Shown here one piece after another: positions 9,501 to 19,080 of a stretch of 64,000 nucleotides of DNA (position 1 is its first letter; each line of letters starts with the position of its first letter). The notes beneath the pieces are model-generated. The model worked only from the letters and a program-made list of their open reading frames with translations, did not search any database and was not told where the DNA came from. The position numbers and the translations under genes are program-made. Source of the stretch: Phycicoccus sp. CSK15P-2 (GTDB lineage Bacteria; Actinomycetota; Actinomycetes; Actinomycetales; Dermatophilaceae). The DNA lies in the NCBI RefSeq assembly GCF_016888005.1, contig NZ_JAFDVE010000017.1, positions 1-64,000 of the forward strand. Direction: 5' to 3'.

Positions 9501-10253
9501 TCAGCCGCCGACCACGCTCTGCCCGAGGACGAGCATTCCCATGACGAGGACGAACCACCCGAAGCCCTTGCGCAGCCCCTCGTGCGGGACACGGCGAGCG
9601 AGAAGGCCGCCGAGGACGCTGCCGACGACCGCTGTCGCCGTGACCGCGAGTGCCAGCCGGCCGTCGATGCTCACCGACGACAGGTAGCCGACGAGGCCGG
9701 CGAAGGACTTCATCGCGACGACGAGCAGCGACGTACCGACCGCCACCGGCATCGGGAGGCCACCGAGCAGGACGAGGGCGGGCACGACGAGGAAGCCGCC
9801 ACCGGCGCCCACGACGCCGGTGACCAGGCCCACGACGACCCCCTCGACGAGCACGAGCGCGACGGGGAGGTCCCGCCCCTCGCCACCGGCCGGCTCGGTG
9901 CTGCGCCCCCGGATCATCGCGACCGCGGTGGCGAGCATCATGACGGCGAACCCCACGAGCAGCACGGAGCCCGGGACGAACGCGGCGAGCCGTCCGCCGG
10001 CGTAGGCCCCGACCATGGCCGCCGCCCCGAAGACGAGACCCGTCCGCCACCGGACGGTCCCCGCGCGAGCGTGGGTGACGAGCGCCGCGACACTCGTCGC
10101 GCCGACGACGAGCAGGGACGTCGCGATGGCCTCCTTCGCGGACTGTCCTGCGACGTAGACCAGCAGCGGCACGGTGAGGATGGACCCCCCTCCGCCGAGC
10201 AGGCCGAGTGACGCACCGACGAGCACCGCGAGCGTGAGAGTCAGCCAGAGCAC
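9501..10253 (-). CDS. TauE/SafE-family sulfite/sulfur-anion exporter
   Basis: A 250-residue membrane protein with about eight hydrophobic segments and the two TauE repeats, each containing a Gly-rich turn: GASLGLLGGGGSILTVPLLV near the N-terminus and GVVGAGGGFLVVPALVLLGG in the middle. The family exports sulfite, sulfoacetate or related sulfur species. The GTG start at 10253 follows GAGG closely. A CsoR/CstR-type operator at 10262-10277 lies directly upstream, suggesting induction by persulfide or copper. No CsoR-like regulator is in the window. A second TauE-like gene at 53606 has different control. Confidence 0.88.
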   Translation of the reverse strand: MLWLTLTLAVLVGASLGLLGGGGSILTVPLLVYVAGQSAKEAIATSLLVVGATSVAALVTHARAGTVRWRTGLVFGAAAMVGAYAGGRLAAFVPGSVLLVGFAVMMLATAVAMIRGRSTEPAGGEGRDLPVALVLVEGVVVGLVTGVVGAGGGFLVVPALVLLGGLPMPVAVGTSLLVVAMKSFAGLVGYLSSVSIDGRLALAVTATAVVGSVLGGLLARRVPHEGLRKGFGWFVLVMGMLVLGQSVVGG

Positions 10254-10261
10254 ACCTCAAT

Positions 10262-10277
10262 ATACCCCCATGGGTAT
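10262..10277 (-). promoter_or_regulatory. CsoR/CstR-type operator upstream of tauE-like gene
   Basis: ATACCCCCATGGGTAT is a near-palindrome with the A/T-flanked C-tract and G-tract layout of CsoR-family operators (ATACCCC...GGGTAT). It sits eight bases before the exporter start, in the 25-base gap after the acetyltransferase gene. Known CstR regulons pair this site with TauE-type and rhodanese genes. Confidence 0.6.
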
Positions 10278-10278
10278 G

Positions 10279-11124
10279 TCAGAGCAGCACGGTGGCGAAC
10301 TCTCCGACCTCGCGGAACCCGAGCCGGTCGTAGGTAGCCCGGGCCGCGGCGTTGAAGTCGTTGACGTAGAGGCTGACCACCGGGGCGTCGCCGGCCATCA
10401 TCTGCTCCAGCACCGCGGCGAGCATCGGTACCGCCAGCCCCTGTCGGCGCAGCCGCGGCGTGACCCAGACCCCCTGGAGCTGGGCGCACCCCTGGGCCAG
10501 GCTGCCGATGTCCGTCTTGAAGATGACCTCGCCGTCCTCGACGACGACGAAGGTGTGCCCTCGTGCCACGAGACCCGCCAGTGACGCCCGGTACCCGCGG
10601 CTCGACCCGCGGTAGGGCGGGTACCCGATCTCCGCCGTGAACATGTGCTCGGCGGCGGGCAGGACGAGGTCGACCTCGTCGGGGCGCGCGGGCCGCACCC
10701 GTGGGTCGGGCTCGACCCCGAGGGCCGACGGCGGCAGGTCGGCGACGAGAAGCGGCTGGTGCGCCCGCATCGCACGTGCCGGCCCCCACGAGGGCTCGAG
10801 GTGGCGCCACAGGCCGATGACCTCCTCCCGTGGGCCGAACACCGACGCACACCGGCCGCGCCACCGGCGCAGCCGCTCGGCGAAGAGCGGACGGTCGTCC
10901 TCGGTGGTCCCGACGGGGACGACGTTCGCACTGGCCCAGCACAGGGAGTCGAGCCGCCCCTCGACGCGGTGGCCGAGGACCGAGGACAGCGACCCCGCCC
11001 GGGCGCTCTCGACCACCCGCGCGGCGACGAACACGCTCGCGGGGAGGTCCTGGTCGCACACCTCGAGCGCGGCGTCGCGGTCGTCGAGCGACAGCGGCCG
11101 GACCGGGGAGCGGGTGCGCAGCAC
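10279..11124 (-). CDS. GNAT acetyltransferase with N-terminal DUF4081 domain
   Basis: A 281-residue protein. The N-terminal half (residues about 1-150) is DUF4081-like. The C-terminal half is a GNAT fold with acetyl-CoA-binding loop VTPRLRRQGLAVPMLAAVLE and the final strand pattern SLYVNDFNAAARATYDRLGF. It sits downstream of ispG on the same strand, as does the mycobacterial homologue next to gcpE. The linkage is conserved, but I know of no demonstrated substrate. ATG/GTG alternatives near the N-terminus are not resolved. Confidence 0.88.
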   Translation of the reverse strand: MLRTRSPVRPLSLDDRDAALEVCDQDLPASVFVAARVVESARAGSLSSVLGHRVEGRLDSLCWASANVVPVGTTEDDRPLFAERLRRWRGRCASVFGPREEVIGLWRHLEPSWGPARAMRAHQPLLVADLPPSALGVEPDPRVRPARPDEVDLVLPAAEHMFTAEIGYPPYRGSSRGYRASLAGLVARGHTFVVVEDGEVIFKTDIGSLAQGCAQLQGVWVTPRLRRQGLAVPMLAAVLEQMMAGDAPVVSLYVNDFNAAARATYDRLGFREVGEFATVLL

Positions 11125-11211
11125 GAGGCCAGCCTAGGGCCGCGGGGGCGGCGCCACTGCCGGCTCCACCGTGCCGGGCCGCCGGACCACGACGGCGGCA
11201 GAGCGCCGCGG

Positions 11212-12372
11212 TCAGCCGACGGTGACGGAGGGGGCTCCCGCGGTGGTCTCGTGTTCCGGCTCGCCCATCTCCTCGGCGATGCGCATCGCCTCCTCGATGA
11301 GGGTCTCCACGATGTCCTTCTCGGGGACGGTCTTGATGACCTCGCCCTTCACGAAGATCTGCCCCTTGCCGTTGCCGGAGGCCACGCCGAGGTCGGCCTC
11401 GCGGGCCTCGCCCGGGCCGTTGACCACACAGCCCATGACGGCGACCCGCAGCGGCACGGTCATCCCCTCGAGCCCGGCCGTGACCTCGTCCGCGAGCTTG
11501 TAGACGTCGACCTGGGCCCGGCCGCAGGACGGGCACGAGACGATCTCGAGCTTGCGCGGACGCAGGCCCAGCGACTGGAGGATCTGGATGCCGACCTTGA
11601 CCTCCTCGACGGGGGGCGCCGAGAGCGAGACCCGGATGGTGTCGCCGATGCCCTGGCTGAGCAGTGCGCCGAAGGCCGTGGCCGACTTGATCGTGCCCTG
11701 GAAGGCCGGACCGGCCTCGGTGACCCCGAGGTGCAGCGGCCAGTCGCCGCGCTCGGCCAGGAGCTGGTAGGCGCGCACCATGACGACGGGGTCGTTGTGC
11801 TTCACCGAGATCTTGAAGTCGTGGAAGTCGTGCTCCTCGAAGAGGCCGGCCTCCCACACCGCGGACTCGACGAGCGCCTCCGCGGTGGGCTTGCCGTACT
11901 TCTCGAGCAGCCGCTTGTCGAGCGAGCCGGCGTTGACCCCGATCCGGATGGAGACCCCGGCGTCCTTCGCCGCCCGCGCGATCTCCTTGACCTGGTCGTC
12001 GAACTTGCGGATGTTGCCGGGGTTGACCCGGACCGCCGCGCATCCGGCGTCGATGGCCGCGTAGACGTACTTGGGCTGGAAGTGGATGTCGGCGATGACC
12101 GGGATCTGGCTCTTCTGCGCGATGGCCGGCAGCGCCTCGGCGTCGTCCTGGCTGGGGCAGGCGACCCGCACGATGTCGCAGCCGGAGGCGGTGAGCTCGG
12201 CGATCTGCTGGAGGGTGGCGTTGATGTCGGTGGTGGGCGTGGTCGTCATCGACTGCACCGAGACCGGTGCGTCGCCCCCGACGTCGACCGACCCGACCCG
12301 GATCTTGCGGCTGGCCCGGCGCGGGGCGAGGACGGGCGGAGGCGCGGCGGGCATACCGAGGGAGACGGACAT
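11212..12372 (-). CDS. ispG: 4-hydroxy-3-methylbut-2-enyl diphosphate synthase (flavodoxin)
   Basis: Seventh enzyme of the MEP isoprenoid pathway, converting MEcPP to HMBPP with a [4Fe-4S] cluster. The 386-residue product has the TIM-barrel start [20 protein letters not shown] and cluster-ligand cysteines in [11 protein letters not shown] and [14 protein letters not shown] at 12372 gives the usual N-terminus; the frame stays open upstream without similarity. It lies in the conserved block GNAT-ispG-rip1-dxr, divergent from the coiled-coil gene at 12407 with only 34 bases between. dxr, another pathway enzyme, is at 14745. Confidence 0.96.
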   Translation of the reverse strand: MSVSLGMPAAPPPVLAPRRASRKIRVGSVDVGGDAPVSVQSMTTTPTTDINATLQQIAELTASGCDIVRVACPSQDDAEALPAIAQKSQIPVIADIHFQPKYVYAAIDAGCAAVRVNPGNIRKFDDQVKEIARAAKDAGVSIRIGVNAGSLDKRLLEKYGKPTAEALVESAVWEAGLFEEHDFHDFKISVKHNDPVVMVRAYQLLAERGDWPLHLGVTEAGPAFQGTIKSATAFGALLSQGIGDTIRVSLSAPPVEEVKVGIQILQSLGLRPRKLEIVSCPSCGRAQVDVYKLADEVTAGLEGMTVPLRVAVMGCVVNGPGEAREADLGVASGNGKGQIFVKGEVIKTVPEKDIVETLIEEAMRIAEEMGEPEHETTAGAPSVTVG

Positions 12373-12406
12373 GGAACCCAGGGTACGGTCACTTCCTCCA
12401 AGGACC

Positions 12407-13352
12407 ATGAACGACCTCTCGGCCACCCGGGCCGCGCTCGACGCAGCGACCGCCGACGACCGCGAGGCGGTACGCCTGCGCGCCCTGGTCACCTCGCTGC
12501 ACCGTGAGGCGGGTGACGCCCGCACCGAGCTGGAGGGGGTCCGGCGCCGGCACCGCCTCGAGGAGGACGACGTCCGCCGTCTGGAGCGGGTGGGGCTGAC
12601 CGCGCTCCTGGCCGCGCTCCGGGGCACCCGCACCGGCGAGCTCGACCGTGAGCGGGCGGAGGAGGTTGCCGCGCGCTACGCACTCCAGGCGTCCACCGCC
12701 CGGGTCGCCCACCTGGACCAGCGTCGCCAGGAGGCCGAGCAGCAGCTCGCTCGGCTCGGTGACACGCCCGGCCGTCGGGAGCGCGCCGCCCAGGCACACG
12801 CGGACGCCGTCCGCGCGTCGGGGTCCTCCCCCGAGCTCGAGGCCGTCCTCGACGACCTGGCGGCCGTCGAGTCGGACGCCCGCGAGGTCCGGGAGGCTCT
12901 CGCGGCCGGACGGCGCGCCGCGAGCCGGCTCGACGAGGCCCGCCGCACGCTCGGGTCCGCCGACTCGTGGTCGGCCTACGACACCTGGGGTGGCGGCGGG
13001 ATGCTGTCGTCGATGGTCAAGCACGACCGGCTCGACGCCGCGGGGGACCACGTGGCCGCAGCGCAGGACGCACTCGTCGACTTCTCCCGGGAGCTCGCCG
13101 ACGTCGGGCCCAGCGCTGCGGCTTCGCACCGACCTCGGGATCACTCCGACGAGCCGCACGATCGATATCTGGTTCGACAACATGCTGACCGACCTGTCGG
13201 TGCGCTCCCGGATCAAGGACTCGCTGCGCGCGGTCGACGAGGCCTCCGCGTCGGTACGCGACGCCCTGGGGTCGCTGACGCTGCGCGGCGCCGAGCTCGA
13301 CCGGCACGGGGCCGACCTGCGCGCCCGGCGCGACGCCCTGCTCGGCCCCTGA
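12407..13352 (+). pseudogene. Coiled-coil protein gene with apparent one-base frameshift
   Basis: Coding from ATG 12407 gives a highly charged, Ala/Arg/Glu-rich coiled-coil stretch starting [18 protein letters not shown]. It runs in frame to ELADVG near 13107. The following homologous-looking segment LRTDLGITPTSRTIDIWFDN and the rest to the TGA at 13352 are in the +1 frame. Dropping one G of the GGG at 13105-13107 joins them smoothly as ADVGPALRLRTDLG, for a product of about 314 residues. The original frame instead runs on through arginine/proline-rich noise. This is either a real disruption or a base error. No named family recognised. It is divergent from ispG. Confidence 0.7.
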
Positions 13353-13375
13353 CCGGCCCGGTTCGTGGCGCCGGC

Positions 13376-14740
13376 TCAGCCGCCGAGCTTGACCGGTGCG
13401 ACGACGTCCGCGTAGATGAGCAGGGCCGAGACCCCGATGAGCACCATCGCGACCGTGTAGGCCACGGGCAGCGCCTTCGCGACGTCGACGAACCCGGGGT
13501 CGGGCCGGCCGCGCAGGCGGGCCCACACGCGCTTCGCCCCTTCCCAGAGCGCGCCGGCGACGTGGCCACCGTCGAGCGGGAGGAGCGGGACCAGGTTGAA
13601 CACGAAGAGCATGAAGTTGAGCCCGGCGAGCAGCGAGACGAGGGTCCACAGCTTGTCCGAGAACGTCTCGCCGACGAGGTCGTCGTACTTCCCCATTCCG
13701 ACCTCACCCGCGACGCGCCCGACCCCGACGACGGACATCGGGCTGTCCGCGGACCGCTCGGCTCCACCGAACGCGGCGTCCCAGACGCCACCGAGCCGCT
13801 CCGGGATGTGCACGAGCGCCTCGGCGGTACGCGCCGTGTAGTCCCAGACGATGGCCGGGACGACCGTGACCGGCTGGGGCTCGAGCTCGGCCACCGGGCG
13901 GGTGACGACGCCGAGGAAGCCCGCCTCGGTCGTGCGCGGCGTGCCGTCGGCAGCGAGGACCGGGCGGCCGTCGTCGTCGAGGACGGGCACGACGTTGCGG
14001 ATGGGCGTCACGGCCAGGGTGAGCTGTCGACCGTCCCGCTCGACGAGGAGGTCGACGTCGCGTCCGAGCGCGGGGCGCACGAGGCTGCCGACGTCCCGGT
14101 TGCCCTCGACCGGTTGGCCGCCGATGGACAGGATGCGGTCGTCGGGCCGGAGGCCGGCCGCGAGCGCTGGCGTCTCGTCGCGTCCCTCGCAGGACGTGGT
14201 CGTCTCGGCCTCCAGGACAGGGACGACGCACTGCGAGACGGCCACGACGTCGGCCCCGGGCCGCGGGGAGAGCACGCCGTGGACCGTCACGAGGATGGTG
14301 AGGAGGACCACGCCGATGAGGAGGTTCATCACCGGCCCGCCGAGCATCACGACGACCTTCCGCGGGACGGAGAGCTTGTAGAAGACGCGGTTCTCGTCGC
14401 CAGGACGCACCTCCTCCATGCTCGCCGCACGTGCCTCGTCGACGAGCTGGCTGAACCGTCCGGTGCTCGACGCCCGCAGCATGCCGTCGGCGTCGCCCGG
14501 TCGGGGCGGGAACATGCCGATCATCCGGATGAACCCACCGAGCGGGATGGCCTTGACGCCGTACTCGGTCTCGCCCCGCCTCCGGGACCACAGGGTCGGG
14601 CCGAAGCCGACCATGTACTGGGTGACGCGCACCCCGAAGCGCTTGGCGGGCACGAGGTGCCCGATCTCGTGCAGCGCGATGGACAGCGCGAGCCCGGCGG
14701 CCATGAACAGGACGCCGAGCACGAACGCGAGGGTGGTCAC
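13376..14740 (-). CDS. rip1: Site-2 intramembrane metalloprotease (RseP/Rip1)
   Basis: A 454-residue S2P-family membrane protease that cleaves transmembrane segments such as anti-sigma factors. The zinc site HEIGH is at residues 24-28, the central PDZ domain is around LRPDDRILSIGGQPVEG, and the third metal ligand lies in the C-terminal PLLPLDGGHVAGAL motif. Hydrophobic helices occur at both ends. GTG at 14740 is chosen because the protein begins directly with the first helix. It starts four bases after the dxr stop, so the two are coupled. The M. tuberculosis orthologue Rip1 occupies the same position between dxr and gcpE. Confidence 0.93.
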   Translation of the reverse strand: MTTLAFVLGVLFMAAGLALSIALHEIGHLVPAKRFGVRVTQYMVGFGPTLWSRRRGETEYGVKAIPLGGFIRMIGMFPPRPGDADGMLRASSTGRFSQLVDEARAASMEEVRPGDENRVFYKLSVPRKVVVMLGGPVMNLLIGVVLLTILVTVHGVLSPRPGADVVAVSQCVVPVLEAETTTSCEGRDETPALAAGLRPDDRILSIGGQPVEGNRDVGSLVRPALGRDVDLLVERDGRQLTLAVTPIRNVVPVLDDDGRPVLAADGTPRTTEAGFLGVVTRPVAELEPQPVTVVPAIVWDYTARTAEALVHIPERLGGVWDAAFGGAERSADSPMSVVGVGRVAGEVGMGKYDDLVGETFSDKLWTLVSLLAGLNFMLFVFNLVPLLPLDGGHVAGALWEGAKRVWARLRGRPDPGFVDVAKALPVAYTVAMVLIGVSALLIYADVVAPVKLGG

Positions 14741-14744
14741 GCGG

Positions 14745-15935
14745 TCACTCCCTGGTGGGGTCGGTGGCGGAGGCGGACCCGACGAGCTGCCGGGCACGTT
14801 CCCGTGCCCAGCGGTCGGCGGCGAGCACGGACTCGACGCCCGAGGGGTCGAGGTCACTCCCATTGTGCCCCTCGACGACGCGCTCCACGGTGTCGACGAT
14901 GTCGGTGAACCCGATCCGGCCGTCGTGGAAGGCGTCGACGCAGACCTCGTTGGCGGCGTTGTAGACCGCCGGGGCGGTGCCACCGGCCTCCCCCACCTGC
15001 CGGGCGAGCCGGACCGCGGGGAAGGCGTCGTCGTCGAGCGGCTCGAAGTCCCACGACTGGGCCAGCGACCAGTCGCAGGGCTCGTCGACGTCCTCGAGCC
15101 GATCGGGCCAGGACAGCCCGAGCGCGATCGGCACGAGCATCCGTGGCGGACCGCACTGGGCGATCGTCGACCCGTCGTGGAACTCGACCATCGAGTGGAT
15201 CCACTGCTGGGGGTGCACGACGACGTCGATGCGCTCGAAGGGGATGTCGAACAGCAGGTGCGCCTCGATGACCTCGAGCCCCTTGTTGACGAGGGTGGCA
15301 GAGTTCGTCGTGATGACGCGGCCCATCGAGAAGTTCGGGTGGGCCAGCGCCTGCTCGGGGGTGACGTCGGCGAGGTCGGCCCGGCTCCGGCCCCGGAACG
15401 GGCCGCCCGAGGCGGTGACGACGAGCCGACGGACCTCTGCTGCCCTGCCGCCGCGCAGGCACTGCGCGATCGCGCTGTGCTCGGAGTCGACGGGGACGAT
15501 CTGCCCGGGCGCCGCGGCGTCCCGCACGAGGGGGCCGCCCACGATGAGCGACTCCTTGTTCGCGAGCGCCAGGGTGGAGCCGGCCTCGAGCGCGGCGAGG
15601 GTGGGGCGCAGCCCGATCGAGCCGGTGATGCCGTTGAGGACGACGTCGGCGCCACACGCCGCCGCACGCACGGCCGCGTCCTCCCCGACCACGACGTCCG
15701 GGGTGGCCCCGGGAGCGAGCGCGGCGACGGCGTCGCGGAGGGTGGTGGCGTCCCCCGTGGCCGCCGCGACGAGCGGCGCACGCGTGGCGGCCGCCTGCCG
15801 GGTGAGCAGGTCGGTGTTGCCCCCGGCCGAGAGGGCCACGACCCGGAACCTGTCCGGGTGCCGGTGGATGACCTCGAGAGCCTGGGTACCGATGGATCCG
15901 GTGGAGCCGAGGACGGCGACGGTGCGCTGGGTCAC
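14745..15935 (-). CDS. dxr: 1-deoxy-D-xylulose-5-phosphate reductoisomerase
   Basis: Converts DXP to MEP with NADPH, the committed MEP-pathway step. The 396-residue product has the NADPH-binding start [18 protein letters not shown], the [11 protein letters not shown] motif, and substrate/metal-site residues in [14 protein letters not shown] and [13 protein letters not shown] at 15935 is used; the ATG at 15943 is out of frame. It forms an operon with rip1 downstream and is 34 bases from the DnaB-like gene. Confidence 0.96.
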   Translation of the reverse strand: MTQRTVAVLGSTGSIGTQALEVIHRHPDRFRVVALSAGGNTDLLTRQAAATRAPLVAAATGDATTLRDAVAALAPGATPDVVVGEDAAVRAAACGADVVLNGITGSIGLRPTLAALEAGSTLALANKESLIVGGPLVRDAAAPGQIVPVDSEHSAIAQCLRGGRAAEVRRLVVTASGGPFRGRSRADLADVTPEQALAHPNFSMGRVITTNSATLVNKGLEVIEAHLLFDIPFERIDVVVHPQQWIHSMVEFHDGSTIAQCGPPRMLVPIALGLSWPDRLEDVDEPCDWSLAQSWDFEPLDDDAFPAVRLARQVGEAGGTAPAVYNAANEVCVDAFHDGRIGFTDIVDTVERVVEGHNGSDLDPSGVESVLAADRWARERARQLVGSASATDPTRE

Positions 15936-15969
15936 GCGCCCATTGTCCCGGGTCGCCACGCGGCGACCG

Positions 15970-17016
15970 TCACGTGGTGAAGATCCGCTCCTCGATGAGC
16001 CGCTCGGCGACGACCCGGGCCTTGGGCTGGAAGCGGCCGTGCTCGAAGTTCTTGTGCAGCTCCAGCTCGATCTGCCCGCTGCCGTGCCGGTTCTTCTCGA
16101 CCGTGACGACCGACCAGCGGCGGAACACCTTGACGGCCCCGAGGTCGTAGACGAGGTGCTCGCGGGAGACGATCTTCTCCTTGCTCGAGAGGATGAGCAC
16201 GACATCCGCCTCGTACGCCAGGGCCGAGGACCCGCGCAGGTCGCTCGTGCGCATCCGGTGGCCGGAGCCGAGGCTCTCGCGGTCGGCCGCGGAGATGGCG
16301 ACGATGGGGCAGCCCATCTCCATCGCGAGGTCCTTGAGGCTCTCGGTGACGACGGTGACGCGAGCGATCTCGTCCTCGGTCGTCCCGGGGCGAGGCACCT
16401 TCTGCAGGTAGTCGACCAGGACGATGGGCGGCTCGCCGGCCTCCTCGGTGACGGCCGAGACGACGCCGAGGATCTCCTGCATCGTCGTGTGGCTGTTCGA
16501 CTCGTGGATGTGCAGCCGCTCGGCGTAGGCGTCCACCATCGTCAACGCCGCACGTCCGTACGCGAGCTTGCCGAGGGCCTCGGAAAGCCCCTTGCGGTGC
16601 GGGTCCGCGGCCTCGAACACGGCGCGGAAGGCGTGCACGTCGGCTGCCGTCGAGACCGGCTGCTCGGACGCCTCGGCCGCGAAGGCCGCCTCGAGCCCGA
16701 GGAGCCGCTGGACGATCGTCTGGGCCTCGTGCTCGTAGGAGAACACGACGGCCGAGCGGCCGGAGGCCACGGCGTTGCGGACCATCTGCACCGCGAGGGT
16801 CGTCTTGCCGGAGCCCTCCGTGCCACCGAGGAGCACGAGCTCACCCGAGCGCAGGCCGCCGTCCAGCGTCTTGTCGAGGAGGTCGAAGCCGGTGGGCCAG
16901 ACGGTTGCCCCGGCCCGGGCGCCGCGGCGCAGCGCGTCGTCGGTCTCGTCGAGCAGGGTGCGCACGGACCGGCGGCGGTCCAGGCCGTTCCGGGTGGTGG
17001 GCGTGGTGATGCTCAT
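15970..17016 (-). CDS. Freestanding DnaB-like helicase C-terminal (RecA-fold) ATPase
   Basis: A 348-residue protein consisting essentially of the DnaB C-terminal motor. Walker [10 protein letters not shown] is at residues 64-72, Walker B is in [12 protein letters not shown], and the [16 protein letters not shown] segment matches the DnaB sensor/arginine region. The DnaB N-terminal DnaG-interacting domain is absent, and a short basic tail replaces it. A role in replication or repair is possible but nothing here shows it. It sits 34 bases upstream of dxr on the same strand. ATG at 17016 is the first good start. Confidence 0.8.
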   Translation of the reverse strand: MSITTPTTRNGLDRRRSVRTLLDETDDALRRGARAGATVWPTGFDLLDKTLDGGLRSGELVLLGGTEGSGKTTLAVQMVRNAVASGRSAVVFSYEHEAQTIVQRLLGLEAAFAAEASEQPVSTAADVHAFRAVFEAADPHRKGLSEALGKLAYGRAALTMVDAYAERLHIHESNSHTTMQEILGVVSAVTEEAGEPPIVLVDYLQKVPRPGTTEDEIARVTVVTESLKDLAMEMGCPIVAISAADRESLGSGHRMRTSDLRGSSALAYEADVVLILSSKEKIVSREHLVYDLGAVKVFRRWSVVTVEKNRHGSGQIELELHKNFEHGRFQPKARVVAERLIEERIFTT

Positions 17017-17095
17017 GGGACAAGTCCACCATCGGCAGGGGCAGCGTGCACGGGCTTCGGAGCGATCCCGGCCGTGCGGTGGATGACCGTCCCGG

Positions 17096-18556
17096 TCAGG
17101 TGGCGATCCCCACGTACTTGACCTCGAGGTACTCCTCGATGCCCTCGGCGCCGCCCTCGCGTCCGAAGCCGGAGTGCTTGACCCCACCGAACGGTGCGGC
17201 GGGATTGGAGACGATGCCGGTGTTGACCCCGACCATCCCGAACTCCAGCGCCTCGGCGACGCGCAGCACGCGGGCGTTGTCGCGCGTGTAGAGGTAGCCG
17301 ACGAGGCCGTACTCGGTGGCGTTGGCGCGGGCCACGGCCTCGTCCTCGTCGCGGAAGGTGCACACCGGCGCGACGGGGCCGAAGATCTCCTCGGTGAGGC
17401 ACCGGCTGCCCTCGGGGACGTCGGCGAGCACGGTCGGGCGGTAGAAGTGCCCGCGCCCCTCGATGGCCTCGCCTCCGGTGAGCAGCCGCGCCCCGCGCCC
17501 CACTGCGTCCTCGACGAGCTCGTGGACCCCGGCCCGTGCCTCCTCGGTGATGAGGGGACCGACCTCGACGCCCTTCTTCGTGCCCTTGCCGACCGTGAGG
17601 GCGTCCATCCGTGCAGCCAGCTTCTCGGAGAACTCCGCGGCGACGGACTCGTGGACGAGGAACCGGTTGGCGGACGTGCAGGCCTCGCCGATGTTGCGCA
17701 TCTTCGCCAGCATCGCGCCGTCGACGGCAGCGTCGACGTCGGCGTCCTCGAAGACGAGGAAGGGTGCGTTGCCACCGAGCTCCATCGAGACCCGGAGCAG
17801 CTGCTCGGCCGCCTGTCCGACGAGCACCTTGCCGACGGCGGTGGACCCGGTGAAGGTCAGCTTGCGCAGCCGGGAGTCGCGGATGACCGGCTCGCAGACC
17901 CCGCCGCTGTCGGTGGTCGTCACGACGTTGAGGATTCCGTCGGGCAGCCCGGCCTCCTCGAGGATGCGCGCGAGGAGCAGCATCGTCAGGGGGGTCTCGG
18001 CGGCCGGCTTGACGACCATCGTGCAGCCCGCCGCGATGGCCGGGGCGATCTTGCGGGTCCCCATGGCGAGCGGGAAGTTCCACGGCGTGATCATCAGCGT
18101 GGGCCCGACGGGCTGGCGCATCGTGAGCAGCCGGGTGGCCCCGTTCGGGGCCACCGCGTAGCTGCCGCGCACCCGCACGGCCTCCTCGGAGAACCAGCGC
18201 AGGAACTCGGCGCCGTAGGCGACCTCGCCGCGGGCCTCGGGCAGCGCCTTGCCCATCTCGAGCGTCATGAGCACGGCGAGCTCCTCCGCCCGCTCGGTGA
18301 CCATCTCGAAGGCGCGGCGGAGGATCTCACCGCGGTCGCGCGGCGGGGTGGCGGCCCATCCGGCCTGCGCCTCGTGGGCCGCGGCGAGTGCCGCGAGGCC
18401 GTCCTCCGGGGTCGCGTCGGCGCACGTCGTGATCGTCCCGCCGGTGGCGGGGTCGTGGACGTCGAAGCGCGCTCCCCCGCTGGCCTCGCGCCACGTCCCG
18501 CCGACGAGGAGACGGGTGGGGACCGAGTCGACGAGTGCCTTCTGGGTGATGGCCAT
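17096..18556 (-). CDS. gabD: NAD(P)-dependent succinate-semialdehyde dehydrogenase
   Basis: Oxidises succinate semialdehyde to succinate, the last step of GABA and putrescine degradation. The 486-residue aldehyde dehydrogenase has N160 in TPWNFPLAMG, general base E259 in MELGGNAPF and nucleophile C293 in GEACTSANRF. The EACTSANR context is typical of SSADH rather than aminobutyraldehyde dehydrogenase (compare 25379). ATG at 18556 gives the expected N-terminus. It is separated from the other putrescine genes by the higBA patch and a small unknown gene. Confidence 0.88.
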   Translation of the reverse strand: MAITQKALVDSVPTRLLVGGTWREASGGARFDVHDPATGGTITTCADATPEDGLAALAAAHEAQAGWAATPPRDRGEILRRAFEMVTERAEELAVLMTLEMGKALPEARGEVAYGAEFLRWFSEEAVRVRGSYAVAPNGATRLLTMRQPVGPTLMITPWNFPLAMGTRKIAPAIAAGCTMVVKPAAETPLTMLLLARILEEAGLPDGILNVVTTTDSGGVCEPVIRDSRLRKLTFTGSTAVGKVLVGQAAEQLLRVSMELGGNAPFLVFEDADVDAAVDGAMLAKMRNIGEACTSANRFLVHESVAAEFSEKLAARMDALTVGKGTKKGVEVGPLITEEARAGVHELVEDAVGRGARLLTGGEAIEGRGHFYRPTVLADVPEGSRCLTEEIFGPVAPVCTFRDEDEAVARANATEYGLVGYLYTRDNARVLRVAEALEFGMVGVNTGIVSNPAAPFGGVKHSGFGREGGAEGIEEYLEVKYVGIAT

Positions 18557-18749
18557 GAGCTCCTCCGGGACGGTGGGCGGCGCGTCGGTGCGCTGCTGGT
18601 CCGAGCCTAGGCCCAGCGTGCTCCCCGCCCGCCGGGCGGCCCTCCGGCGGGAACCGGCGACCACGAGCGCGTCGCTGCGCCCGTGAGGCCGCCGCTGCAC
18701 AGAGAGGGCGTGGCGTTGTGCCGGCCGCGGCTGTCACCACCTCGGAGGG

Positions 18750-18778
18750 TTGTATCGTATAGCGATACACGCTACGTT
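18750..18778 (+). promoter_or_regulatory. higBA promoter with embedded operator
   Basis: TGTATCG-TATAG-CGATACA (18751-18769) is a perfect 7-base inverted repeat with a five-base centre. It lies almost exactly between a -35-like TTGTAT (18750-18755) and a -10-like TACGTT (18773-18778) spaced 17 bases. Binding of HigA here would block its own promoter. The toxin GTG is six bases beyond the -10, so its mRNA is probably leaderless. Confidence 0.65.
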
Positions 18779-18784
18779 GGGGCT

Positions 18785-19063
18785 GTGATCGTCAGCTTCC
18801 GGCACAAGGGTCTGGAACGGCTCTACCGGGACGGGTCGAAGAAGGGCGTGCAAGCAGTGCACGCCCCGAAGTTGTTGCGGATCCTGTCGGCACTGGACGT
18901 GGCGCAGACCCCGGAGGACCTGTCGATCCCCTCGTTCCGGACCCACCGGTTGAAGGGCGACCTGGCCGGCCACTGGTCGATCTGGGTCAACGGCAACTGG
19001 CGGGTGACGTTCCGTTTCGTCGAGAACGACATCGAGCTCGTGGACTATCAGGACTACCACTGA
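18785..19063 (+). CDS. higB: HigB-type toxin (RelE/ParE superfamily mRNA interferase)
   Basis: A 92-residue basic protein with the HigB core LKGDLAGHWSIWVNGNWRVTFRF, which carries the conserved Trp-Arg and Phe positions, and a C-terminal IELVDYQDYH like the usual VDYHDYH ending. HigB toxins cut mRNA on ribosomes and are blocked by HigA. GTG 18785 is used because it directly follows the promoter; earlier in-frame starts lie upstream of the -35. Toxin precedes antitoxin, the normal hig order. Confidence 0.9.
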   Translation: MIVSFRHKGLERLYRDGSKKGVQAVHAPKLLRILSALDVAQTPEDLSIPSFRTHRLKGDLAGHWSIWVNGNWRVTFRFVENDIELVDYQDYH

Positions 19064-19080
19064 AGGAGAAGGTGAGGACC

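Noticed and set aside
12071-14908. Continuous 945-codon plus-strand frame as one large protein
   Set aside because: Only the first part (12407 to about 13107) looks like protein; the rest is antisense to rip1.
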